Below, one piece after another: positions 1-5,726 of a stretch of 6,840 nucleotides of DNA. The stretch lies in the NCBI GenBank assembly GCA_030628805.1, contig DAOVQG010000254.1:1-6840 (forward strand), in the 5' to 3' direction. The stretch's first letter is position 1. The number at the start of each line of letters is the position of its first letter. Both the position numbers and the translations under genes were made by a program. This DNA comes from JAGMDK01 sp023128695. Its GTDB lineage: Bacteria > Planctomycetota > Phycisphaerae > UBA1845 > Fen-1342. The notes under the pieces were generated by a model. It saw only the letters and a list, made by a program, of their open reading frames with translations, was not told the origin of the DNA and did not search any database.

Positions 1-108
1 CGAGCGTACTCGAAGGGTATCAAGGTGACAGACGAGCAAATGGCACGAATCAATCTTCTGCCCCACGCATTCCACGGGGACTGGAACTACACGATTCGGC
101 CGGCCTGA
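1..108 (+). CDS. ISAzo13-family transposase, C-terminal end (partial)
   Basis: An open frame enters the window at base 1 and ends at TGA 106-108. It is too short to stand out as an ORF but is recognisable. The 35 residues include YSKGIKVTDEQM, then INLLPHAFHGDWNYTIRP at the very C-terminus. The pattern KGIKV(T/S)D..M..(I/L)NL..H.FHG.WNYTIRP is, from memory of the family, the characteristic end of ISAzo13-type DDE transposases. The protein would cut and paste the insertion sequence. Only the tail is visible, so whether the enzyme is intact cannot be judged. It reads against the glycine-rich gene it interrupts. Confidence 0.85.
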   Translation, partial: RAYSKGIKVTDEQMARINLLPHAFHGDWNYTIRPA

Positions 109-142
109 ATATAGTGTATGTTATTTCATTACGGCCTCTTAG
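1..142 (+). mobile_element. Right end of an ISAzo13-type insertion sequence
   Basis: The transposase tail (1-108) is followed by an AT-richer stretch from 109 to about 142, unlike the GC-rich surroundings. On the minus strand the host protein still reads naturally up to the GNGN codons at 143-154 (ADGTFIGNGN, a normal start to a beta-helix domain). The sequence becomes meaningless from base 142 downward. The IS end is therefore placed near 142, with an uncertainty of about 10 bases. The other end and any target duplication lie outside the window, and I could not confirm a terminal inverted repeat from one end alone. Confidence 0.7.
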
Positions 143-1414
143 GTTGCCGTTGCCTATGAACGTGCCATCGGCCAGTTCAATGATGTCGCAATCATTCGCC
201 GCGATAAGCGCATCCCAAATCGTCGGATAGGGCCCGGAACCATCAGGATACACGGTCAGTATCTGGCAAGGGCACGCGAGATGGGTCAGCGTCCAATCGC
301 CATTCTCGCCCAAGCAGCCCCAGAACCCGTTCTCGCCGTCCTCAGCGGAGTTTCCTGGCCAGTGCTCGCCGCGTCCTCCGGCACCACCGTCGCCGCAATA
401 GCTAACGGGACCACAACCGTCTCCACCGAGACACCCGTTCTGATACCCGTTGTCGCCAGCGTTCCCGTGCGTGCAGTAGCCGCCATCCGAGCCTCCGGTG
501 CCGCCGGTGCCACCGCCACCGCCGAGCGCGTGGATGTCGCCCTCATTGACGAGTTCGGCGTAGTAGATCTCGACGGTTCCACCGCTGCCGCCACGGCCCC
601 CGCCGCCCCCACCGGCGCCCCCACCGGCGAGATCGCCAGTCAACCATTCATAGTACTCCGCACCGCAGTTTTCGTAGCCCATGGGGTCGGTGGAGTCACC
701 AGGCGGCGCATCCTGGGCCCCGTCCTCCTCCTCGTTGTCCGGAGCCTCGTGACCATCGGCGTGGATGACCCATTGGTTGTCCAGACGATAGGCGTAAATG
801 AGGATGTAGCCCCCGCCTTTGCCGCCTTTGCCGGCGCCGCCGCCGTTGCCGCCATCAGCGTCCCTCGCGGGAGTGGGCCAATCGTGGAAGGCGCCGCCTC
901 CCCCGCCCCCGCCGCCTCCGCCGCAACCACCCCAACCGTTATCGTCGGGTTGAGGTACAGAGGGTGGATTGCCGGGCGATCCGTCTTCGCCATCCGTGCA
1001 ATCGTCACACACACGCCCGCAACCGGTTGGGTCCGACCCATTACAACCAGGGGTTCCGTCGTCAGGGTTGCCGCCGAGTCCGCCATCGCCGCCGTCACCG
1101 CCATCGCCGCCGGATTGATGGTCCGTGATTACGCCGCCCGGCAACACGGTCAGCGTGCCACAAACTAGCAGGACATTCCCCTGCGTATCCAGCGTAGCTC
1201 CGCCCCGGACCGTGACGTTCCTGTACTTCTTTTCGGGCTCCAATTCGTGAGTAACGCCAGGGTAGACCGTCAAGTCACCGTCAGAGCCATCTCCGTAGAG
1301 GCTACCGTGCGTACAACAGTCATCGGGTGGGTCGGCGACCGCCGGGGCGAGGCTCCCGGTCAAGCAGATTGCCAACGCTAAGAAAAACGCAAGTCCAAAG
1401 GTTTTCCAACTCAT
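50..1414 (-). CDS. Secreted glycine-rich (polyglycine) surface protein, truncated by an IS
   Basis: The 454-residue reading frame starts at ATG 1414-1412, with AAAGGAG at 1421-1427 as ribosome binding site. Residues 1-28 are a Sec signal peptide (basic SWK, hydrophobic core, AVA-D cleavage site), so the product is exported. Residues 45-100 form a beta-rich unit (LTV, NVTVRGGATLDTQG, GTLTVLPGGV). Long glycine blocks follow (about 102-116, 161-174, 188-202, 263-279, 298-312) with many Cys. Two similar 20-residue beta units sit between them at 202-221 and 279-298, sharing G.. I Y..L.N..IHA.G. From residue 386 (LTVYPDGSGPYPTIWDALIA) a right-handed parallel beta-helix domain begins but stops after GNGN (421-424). 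The last 30 residues are antisense IS sequence. The likely role is a surface or extracellular adhesin or structural protein, which is inferred from composition. The specific function is unknown, and the truncated form is probably a pseudogene or an altered product. Confidence 0.8.
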   Translation of the reverse strand: MSWKTFGLAFFLALAICLTGSLAPAVADPPDDCCTHGSLYGDGSDGDLTVYPGVTHELEPEKKYRNVTVRGGATLDTQGNVLLVCGTLTVLPGGVITDHQSGGDGGDGGDGGLGGNPDDGTPGCNGSDPTGCGRVCDDCTDGEDGSPGNPPSVPQPDDNGWGGCGGGGGGGGGGAFHDWPTPARDADGGNGGGAGKGGKGGGYILIYAYRLDNQWVIHADGHEAPDNEEEDGAQDAPPGDSTDPMGYENCGAEYYEWLTGDLAGGGAGGGGGGRGGSGGTVEIYYAELVNEGDIHALGGGGGTGGTGGSDGGYCTHGNAGDNGYQNGCLGGDGCGPVSYCGDGGAGGRGEHWPGNSAEDGENGFWGCLGENGDWTLTHLACPCQILTVYPDGSGPYPTIWDALIAANDCDIIELADGTFIGNGNLRGRNEITYTIFRPAESCSSSPRGMRGAED

Positions 1415-1611
1415 GATCCACTCCTTTGCGCAGTGCCTGTCAACAGACAGTCGTGATTGAGACCCGTTCCCTCACGAGTCTCCCGTTGCCCGAGTTCCGC
1501 AAGGTCTGCTGTGCGAGCCACCAGGTTGAAGTTGGCCACGTGCCCCAGGTGGATGGCCTTCGCATCTCCATGAGATAGAGCCCGTCCATCCGTGAGATCG
1601 GCTGTGCACCA

Positions 1612-1649
1612 CGGTGAGGGCGGGTCCGGACCTCGGTGAGGGCCGGTCC
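1612..1649. repeat. 16-bp direct repeat, two copies
   Basis: CGGTGAGGGCGGGTCC (1612-1627) recurs as CGGTGAGGGCCGGTCC (1634-1649), with one mismatch and a period of 22 bases. The palindrome GGTCCGGACC (1623-1632) bridges the two copies. It lies in the presumed leader of the glycine-rich gene. It could be a protein binding site pair or a decayed tandem duplication; nothing in the sequence decides. Confidence 0.5.
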
Positions 1650-1744
1650 CGAATCCTTGCTTGGGGGCGGGCGCCGGCGCCAAGTACGGCGCGGGAGTCG
1701 ATCTCAGCGTGGAGACGGTTTATCGGGGGCTCATAATGCCGCAA

Positions 1745-1772
1745 AGTTTATCCAGATTACCCGTTTTGTCAA
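1745..1772 (-). promoter_or_regulatory. Candidate sigma70 promoter, minus strand
   Basis: Read on the minus strand there is a perfect -35 TTGACA (1772-1767), a 16-base spacer and TAAACT as -10 (1750-1745). It would start transcription near 1738, pointing towards the glycine-rich gene, whose ATG is at 1414. That implies a leader of roughly 320 bases. No other convincing gene lies between. The motif match is seen directly; activity and assignment are inferred. Confidence 0.45.
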
Positions 1773-1823
1773 ATCCGAAGGTCCGGATACCGCTTTTCGG
1801 ACCGGCGATCCCTCTGTCTGACT

Positions 1824-1842
1824 CACAGGCGAAACGCCTGTG
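1824..1842. repeat. REP-like palindrome
   Basis: CACAGGCG-AAA-CGCCTGTG is a perfect 8-bp stem with a 3-base loop, followed by CCACACGG. It lies 45 bases beyond the stop of the aspartyl protease gene on the minus strand. No run of T follows on the minus strand, so a classical intrinsic terminator is unlikely, though it could protect a 3' end. Its flank (GTGCCACACGG) resembles the flank of the larger palindromic element at 3584-3655 (GTGGCACACCG), suggesting one dispersed repeat family. Confidence 0.6.
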
Positions 1843-1886
1843 CCACACGGGCCAGACCACCACTATGCCAGCGGACCCTACGCCGC

Positions 1887-2303
1887 TCAATACAAATCCG
1901 CCACCCACTTGCCTTCGTGGGCCGGGTTGGGGATGAGTTGGTTGGCCTGCGGATCGACAACGAAGTCCAGGGCCTCGAGGACGAGATAACCGACCAATGG
2001 CGGGGTGGATTCGTCGTTCTCCATCACGGACATCTGCTCGGTTCGGCCCTGGATGGTAATGTTTGCCCCCATGAAGACTCGTCGCTGAACGTCTCCATTG
2101 GCCGTCTGGACCCGTCGCACGTGCGAAAAGGGCAGACCAAGTTGCTCGATCGCGGATGGCGGTAGACACAAGTAGGTGGCGCCGGTGTCCACCACGGCTT
2201 CCACCTCCACCGTGCGGATTGCAGCTTCCTCGATCTTTCCCTTTCTCGCATCGAGGATATCCTCGAGACTCTGAACCGTTACCTTTTCAACCGTTCGTCC
2301 CAT
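1887..2303 (-). CDS. Retropepsin-like (clan AA) aspartyl protease
   Basis: A small protein of 138 residues with the hallmarks of single-domain retroviral-type aspartyl proteases. The catalytic triad VVDTGAT lies at 37-43 (Asp39-Thr40-Gly41), followed by LCLPPSAIEQLGLP. The second signature is a hydrophobic-hydrophobic-Gly motif in PPLVGYLVLEALDFVVDP (101-118), then NQLIPNP. Such proteins act as homodimers, each giving one Asp. The length fits a stand-alone domain. No signal peptide or membrane segment is visible, so it is probably cytoplasmic. Its substrate is unknown. The ATG at 2303 has only a weak Shine-Dalgarno sequence. It is transcribed away from the tetR-type operon and has no operon partner in the window. 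The fold assignment is secure; the biological role is not. Confidence 0.85.
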   Translation of the reverse strand: MGRTVEKVTVQSLEDILDARKGKIEEAAIRTVEVEAVVDTGATYLCLPPSAIEQLGLPFSHVRRVQTANGDVQRRVFMGANITIQGRTEQMSVMENDESTPPLVGYLVLEALDFVVDPQANQLIPNPAHEGKWVADLY

Positions 2304-2406
2304 GGTTCGGTCCCATCTACTTACGCCGACTCGGTTGCCGGAACTCTCTCGGCAGCCGATTCGGCCACCCCTGGAATGGACAGGTTACCCAGCCTCATGC
2401 TCCGCC

Positions 2407-2435
2407 ATAATACGCGAAAACGCCCGAGTTTTGAA
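2407..2435 (-). promoter_or_regulatory. Candidate promoter of the aspartyl protease gene
   Basis: On the minus strand TTCAAA (2435-2430) and TATTAT (2412-2407) are separated by 17 bases. The -10 is close to consensus and the -35 is fair (4 of 6). Transcription would begin near 2400, giving a leader of about 95 bases before the ATG at 2303. It sits in the divergent gap shared with the TetR-family gene. Confidence 0.4.
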
Positions 2436-2497
2436 GCCCGGCCGCTGCATTTTCCCGCCGGCACCGACTTTTGCGGCGGACTGGTTGACTTCGCGAC

Positions 2498-2525
2498 TTG
2501 ACCTGAGGGCCAATTGTGCTACAAT
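2498..2525 (+). promoter_or_regulatory. Promoter of the TetR-efflux-UbiB gene cluster
   Basis: TTGACC (2498-2503) and TACAAT (2520-2525) with a 16-base spacer make a near-consensus sigma70-type promoter. The predicted start is near 2532, only a few bases before the palindromic operator at 2536-2553. This is the only good + strand promoter seen before the close run of genes from the regulator to the TolC gene. Confidence 0.6.
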
Positions 2526-2535
2526 TTGATATAAG

Positions 2536-2553
2536 TGACGGACTCGTCCGTCA
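2536..2553 (+). promoter_or_regulatory. Palindromic operator, probable TetR-family binding site
   Basis: TGACGGAC-TC-GTCCGTCA is a perfect 8-bp inverted repeat with a 2-base centre. It starts about four bases after the predicted transcription start and ends just before the first ATG of the TetR-family gene. A dimeric repressor bound here would block transcription, so negative autoregulation of the whole cluster is the simplest reading. The symmetry is seen directly; the identity of the bound protein is inferred from position. As RNA it would also form a hairpin in the leader. Confidence 0.65.
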
Positions 2554-2574
2554 ATGAATCGGACAGGGAGCATG

Positions 2575-3261
2575 ATGCCGAAGGCAACGAGGCGCAAACG
2601 AGGGCGGCCGAAAGATCGCGAGCTGACGCGGCGACGGCAAGAGGAGATTCTTGACGCGGCCGCGAAGATCTTCGCTCAGCGCGGCTATCCGAAGACGGAC
2701 GTTCAGATCGTGGCCGACGAGTTAAGGATCGGCAAAGGCACGATCTACCGTTACTTCCCCACGAAGCGCGACCTGTTCCTCGCGGCGGTAGACCGCGGCA
2801 TGCGGCGTTTCATGGAGCAACTCGACGCATCCGTCGCCGAAGTGGACGACTCTCTGGACCGGATTGCCGGCGTTGTCCGCGTCTACCTCGCGTTCTTCGA
2901 TGCCAACCCCGCGTTTGTTGAACTGCTCATTCAGGAGCGGGCCGAGTTCAAGGATCGCAAGAAACCGACGTATTTTGAGCATCGCGACGCCAATCTCGGC
3001 CCGTGGCAGGAACTCCTGCGAGGGCTAGTGGCCCAAGGGCGTGTGCGTGACGTTCCGGTCCAACGGATCACGGACGTGCTGGGAGATTTGCTTTATGGCA
3101 CCATGTTCACGAACCACTTCGCGGGTCGCCGTCGGTCATTCGAGCAGCAGGCCGAGGACATCCTCGACGTGGTGTTCAGGGGCATTCTCACCGACCGGGA
3201 ATGGAAAAAACGCGCCGCCGCGGTCGGCAAGCCGCGCCACAGTAAGGGTGTTGCACGATGA
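2575..3261 (+). CDS. TetR/AcrR-family transcriptional repressor
   Basis: A ligand-responsive DNA-binding protein that probably represses its own cluster. The N-terminus is very basic (RRKRGRPKDRELTRRRQ), then comes the classic TetR DNA-binding domain: helix 1 ILDAAAKIFAQRGY, and the helix-turn-helix VADELRIGKGTIYRYFPTKRDLF encoded about 2710-2778. The C-terminal part, roughly residues 80-220, is helical and would hold the ligand and dimer surfaces; I do not recognise its ligand class. Start choice: an ATG at 2554 abuts the operator and has no ribosome binding site. AGGGAG at 2565-2570 serves ATG 2575 (or 2572), so the product is about 228 residues, a little longer than typical family members. 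Its stop overlaps the adaptor start as ATGA at 3258-3261. Confidence 0.9.
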   Translation: MPKATRRKRGRPKDRELTRRRQEEILDAAAKIFAQRGYPKTDVQIVADELRIGKGTIYRYFPTKRDLFLAAVDRGMRRFMEQLDASVAEVDDSLDRIAGVVRVYLAFFDANPAFVELLIQERAEFKDRKKPTYFEHRDANLGPWQELLRGLVAQGRVRDVPVQRITDVLGDLLYGTMFTNHFAGRRRSFEQQAEDILDVVFRGILTDREWKKRAAAVGKPRHSKGVAR

Positions 3262-3568
3262 TGAGGCATGATCCACGTCTACCGAGGTGGCTTACCCGCT
3301 TGGCGGCGGCAGTGGCAGCGGCGTCGCTGGCCGGACTCTCCGCCTGCGACGACAAGGAAGAAACGAATCCGACCGGACCGCGCGTGAAGACCGTGCCCGT
3401 GCGGGTCGCCGAGGTTCGGCTGGACACGCTCCGAGAAACGGTGCGTGGCATTGGCACGCTTCAGGTGGCGGAGACGGTCGAGATCAAGCCGGAGATCGAC
3501 GGCCTGATCACCGAAATTCACATCGCCGAGGGTACCGTGGGTGTCTCGCCCGCGAAACAGCGACGGAG

Positions 3569-3582
3569 GGTTCAGGGTTCAG
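3569..3582 (+). repeat. Short tandem repeat GGTTCAG x2
   Basis: Two perfect copies of the heptamer GGTTCAG directly precede the palindromic element and follow the point where the adaptor loses homology. They may mark the rearrangement junction, but two heptamers could also arise by chance. Confidence 0.4.
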
Positions 3583-3583
3583 T

Positions 3584-3655
3584 GTGTGCCACTGCTTTCA
3601 AGCAGTGCCCTTCCGTGACCTTTCGAGGTCGCACTGCTCAAGAGCAGTGGCACAC
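3584..3655. repeat. 72-bp palindromic element with three hairpins (REP/MITE-like)
   Basis: The ends are a perfect 13-bp inverted repeat: GTGTGCCACTGCT (3584-3596) and AGCAGTGGCACAC (3643-3655). Each end also folds by itself. The left hairpin is CACTGCTT-TC-AAGCAGTG (3590-3607) and the right is CACTGCTC-AA-GAGCAGTG (3632-3649). Between them is GACCT-TTCG-AGGTC (3617-3630). The whole can therefore form three tandem hairpins or one long cruciform. It resembles bacterial REP doublets (BIMEs) or a small non-autonomous element. It lies between the adaptor remnant and the phasin-like gene, and if transcribed it may shape or stabilise the mRNA there. No T run supports a classical terminator. Confidence 0.75.
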
Positions 3656-3722
3656 CGTCAGTGCCACCCGTCCGGGAATCGCTATGCCTCACCCCGCCAC
3701 TTTTCCAAAAGGAGTGTGATTC

Positions 3723-4028
3723 ATGTTTGATGCACTGAAACGACTGGGCATGATCGGAATCGGGGCGATTTCGCTGGCCGAAGATGAGCTCCGGTCGACG
3801 ATCGCCGAGCTTCGGAAAAAGGGGGAACTCAGCGAGGAAGAAGGTCAGAAGGTGATGAATGAATGGCGCGAGCGCGTTGCGTTGAACCAGCGGGAAGTAA
3901 AAGAGCTCGTGGACAAGGCGGTGCAGGATGCGCTGAAGGCCGTGGGCGCGCCGAGCCGCGAGGAGTTCGACGAACTGGCGGCCCGCCTGGGGAAGTTGGA
4001 GAGTAGGTTGGGCGAGGAGCAGCGTTAA
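3723..4028 (+). CDS. Phasin-like coiled-coil protein (COG3937 type)
   Basis: A 101-residue acidic and basic helical protein. The N-terminus MFDALKRLGMIGIGAISLAEDELRS is a short amphipathic to hydrophobic helix. It is followed by the recognisable KKGELSEEEGQKVM (32-45), typical of proteins annotated as polyhydroxyalkanoate synthesis regulator phasin. Residues 48-73 continue as helix, and 79-100 (REEFDELAARLGKLESRL) form a heptad-like coiled coil. Such proteins are thought to coat granules or associate with membranes; many have no proven link to PHA. The ribosome binding site is strong (AAAAGGAG, 3707-3714, 8-base spacing). The stop overlaps the UbiB start as TAATG, so the two are probably translationally coupled. 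No PHA synthase is visible, so a UbiB partner role is as likely as granule coating. Confidence 0.75.
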   Translation: MFDALKRLGMIGIGAISLAEDELRSTIAELRKKGELSEEEGQKVMNEWRERVALNQREVKELVDKAVQDALKAVGAPSREEFDELAARLGKLESRLGEEQR

Positions 4029-5719
4029 TGGTGGGGCTCGCCGGCCTTACCCACGGCATCCGCAACGTCAAGAGACTCGCCGAGATCGTGCGTGTGCTCG
4101 TCCGGCACGGTTTCGGCGAAGTCGTGTCGCGCCTGCATTTGCACGATGCACTGCCGGCCTCGGTGGTTGGCGGGCTCAATCTGCTGCGCAAATCTCCAAA
4201 AACGCCTGCCTCTCGCGGCGAGCGATTGCGGGCCGTGCTCGTCGAGCTTGGGACGACATACGTCAAGCTCGGCCAGGTACTCAGCACGCGACCGGACCTG
4301 ATTCCGCCGGATATCTGTGCCGACCTGGAGAAACTGCAAGACCGCGTTCCGCCGGTCTCGGACACCGAGGCTGCGCAGGTGGTTTTGGAGGAGTTGGGTG
4401 CACCACCCAACGAGGCGTTCGGTAGCTTTGGTGATAGCCCGGTCGCGTCGGCCTCCATCAGCCAGGTGCACCGGGCCACGCTGAAGAACGGCACGGCGGT
4501 TGCGGTGAAGATTCAGCGCCCGGGGATCGCCGCCGTGGTCGAGGCTGACATCGAGCTGTTGACTTCGATCGCCGCGTGGATCGTCAGACGCGGGGTCAGC
4601 ACGCCCGGTTTCGATCCGCCGGGAAGCGTGAAAGAGTTCTCGCGGTCAATCCGGCGCGAGCTGGATTTCACCCATGAAGCGCGAATGGTGGAGCGTTTCG
4701 CCCGGAACTTCTCCGGGGCCGAGACCGTCCACGTTCCGAAGGTCTACACCGACGTAAGCACGTCTCGTGTCATGACGATGGAGTGGATTGCCGGAACGCC
4801 GGTGCGGGACGCAGAGAAGCTGCGGGAGCAAGGTCACGACCTCGGCCGCGTCGCGCGCCACGGCTTGGATGTGGTCCTCAAGCAGATCTTCGAGCATGGC
4901 CTGTTCCACGCGGACCCGCATCCGGGAAACATCTTCATCTTGCCGGAAGACGTGATTTGCCTGCTCGACTACGGCATGGTGGGGCAGATCACGCCCGACG
5001 ACAGCGAGCGGATCGCCACCTTGCTGCTGTCCATCATGAGCAAGGACGTTGAGCGGGCAACTTCGGTGGTGCTCGAACTTGCGGAAGCCGACGGGCGGAC
5101 AGACCGCAAGGCCTTGCAACGCGATCTGCACGAGTTCATCGAGTTCGATGCCGAGCAGATCATGAAGGGCATGGCGTTCGGCGAGGCGATGAACCGCTTG
5201 GTTGGTACGCTTCGGGAACACGAGCTTGTGCTGCCCGCCAGGCATACGCTTCTGATCAAGGCCCTGGCCACGATCGAACAGGTCGGCCGGGGCTTGGACC
5301 CAAGCCTGGACATCGCGGCCCAGATGCGCCCCTACGTCGAGCGTCTGTTGAAACGACGGTACTCCGCCCGCCGCGTTGTGAGCGACGTGTCACGAGCAAT
5401 GCGGGACATGCTCGCGTTGGGCCGCTCGTTGCCGGGCGACGTTCGAGAGCTGGTCGCATCTTTCAGGAGCGGCGGGTTCAAGATCGCGCTTCGGCCGGAG
5501 GATATTCACCGCCTCACGGACGCACACGAACGATCCTCGAACCGGGTGACCTTCGGGATGATCATCGGCTCACTGATCATCGGGTCTTCCACGCTCATGC
5601 AGCTTTCGAGCGGCCCGAACTTCCTCGGTCTGCCGGTGATTGGCCTCGTGGGATATCTCCTCGCGGCCGTCCTGGGGCTGGCAATGGTTTTCTCGATGTG
5701 GCGATCACGGAGGTTGTAG
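4028..5719 (+). CDS. ABC1/AarF/UbiB-family atypical kinase-like protein
   Basis: A full-length 563-residue member of the family that includes UbiB and mitochondrial COQ8, ATPases linked to isoprenoid quinone synthesis and membrane lipid handling. The diagnostic KxGQ motif is present (KLGQ, 80-83), followed by STRPDLIPPD. The Ala-rich nucleotide loop region is VASASISQVHRA (139-150), the ATP lysine is in VAVK (158-161), the catalytic HADPHPGN is at 294-301 and the metal-binding LLDYGM (DFG equivalent) at 312-317. The C-terminus has two membrane helices (about 507-526 and 534-557) ending in RSRRL, as in UbiB. All key residues are there, so it should be active. The ATG at 4028 overlaps the phasin-like stop by one base and has GAGGAG at 4014-4019. 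I give no symbol because many bacteria carry paralogues, and planctomycetes mostly use menaquinone. Confidence 0.92.
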   Translation: MVGLAGLTHGIRNVKRLAEIVRVLVRHGFGEVVSRLHLHDALPASVVGGLNLLRKSPKTPASRGERLRAVLVELGTTYVKLGQVLSTRPDLIPPDICADLEKLQDRVPPVSDTEAAQVVLEELGAPPNEAFGSFGDSPVASASISQVHRATLKNGTAVAVKIQRPGIAAVVEADIELLTSIAAWIVRRGVSTPGFDPPGSVKEFSRSIRRELDFTHEARMVERFARNFSGAETVHVPKVYTDVSTSRVMTMEWIAGTPVRDAEKLREQGHDLGRVARHGLDVVLKQIFEHGLFHADPHPGNIFILPEDVICLLDYGMVGQITPDDSERIATLLLSIMSKDVERATSVVLELAEADGRTDRKALQRDLHEFIEFDAEQIMKGMAFGEAMNRLVGTLREHELVLPARHTLLIKALATIEQVGRGLDPSLDIAAQMRPYVERLLKRRYSARRVVSDVSRAMRDMLALGRSLPGDVRELVASFRSGGFKIALRPEDIHRLTDAHERSSNRVTFGMIIGSLIIGSSTLMQLSSGPNFLGLPVIGLVGYLLAAVLGLAMVFSMWRSRRL

Positions 5720-5726
5720 CGAAGTG

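Larger units (their letters stand above)
1415..1886. other. Intergenic stretch without a convincing gene
   Basis: About 470 bases separate the two minus-strand genes. Several overlapping frames of up to 90 codons are open here on both strands, as expected at this GC content, but none resembles a protein I recognise. The region holds the minus-strand promoter at 1745-1772, the REP-like palindrome at 1824-1842, a near-perfect 16-bp direct repeat (1612-1627 and 1634-1649) and the 10-bp palindrome GGTCCGGACC at 1623-1632. It probably acts as the long leader and upstream region of the glycine-rich gene. Confidence 0.5.
3258..3719 (+). pseudogene. RND/HlyD-type periplasmic adaptor lipoprotein, truncated remnant
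   Basis: The start ATG 3258 overlaps the TetR-family stop by four bases and has AAGGG at 3244-3248. Residues 11-30 are a lipoprotein signal ending in LSAC (Cys30), followed by Asp-Asp, which in enterobacteria favours inner-membrane retention. Residues 43-93 (VKTVPVRVAEVR..LRETVRGIGTL, then ETVEIKPEIDGLITEIHIAEGT) match the first beta strands and the start of the lipoyl domain of efflux adaptors. An intact protein is about 350-400 residues. Normal sequence (a KKG.LL-type continuation) is lost after about Thr93 (3534-3536). The remaining 60 residues translate the palindromic element and flanking non-coding DNA. It cannot bridge a pump to TolC and is probably a dead gene, or a small lipoprotein by accident. 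Confidence 0.75.

Noticed and set aside
281..1168. Long + strand frame of 295 codons opposite the glycine-rich gene, rich in Ala and Val
   Set aside because: It is the mirror of Gly and Asp codons on the minus strand (GGC/GCC complement), has no domain pattern, and the minus-strand gene has a signal peptide and a good ribosome site.
1411..1683. Minus-strand 90-codon frame whose stop overlaps the glycine-rich start as ATGA
   Set aside because: It has no recognisable family, no ribosome site and a low-complexity N-terminus, and it would sit within the presumed leader. The overlap can arise by chance, so I did not call it a gene.
1824..1842. The palindrome as an intrinsic terminator of the protease gene
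   Set aside because: The stem is GC-rich but has no T run after it on the minus strand; a REP-like repeat explains it better.
1720..2169. Minus-strand 149-codon frame overlapping the aspartyl protease gene
   Set aside because: It is out of frame with the protease, which has clear catalytic motifs; this frame shows none.
3584..3655. CRISPR-like repeat pair
   Set aside because: There are only two units, in inverted orientation, with no regular spacers and no cas genes.
3829..4494. Minus-strand 221-codon frame across the phasin-like and UbiB genes
   Set aside because: It is Ser/Pro/Arg-rich shadow translation opposite two clearly coding genes.
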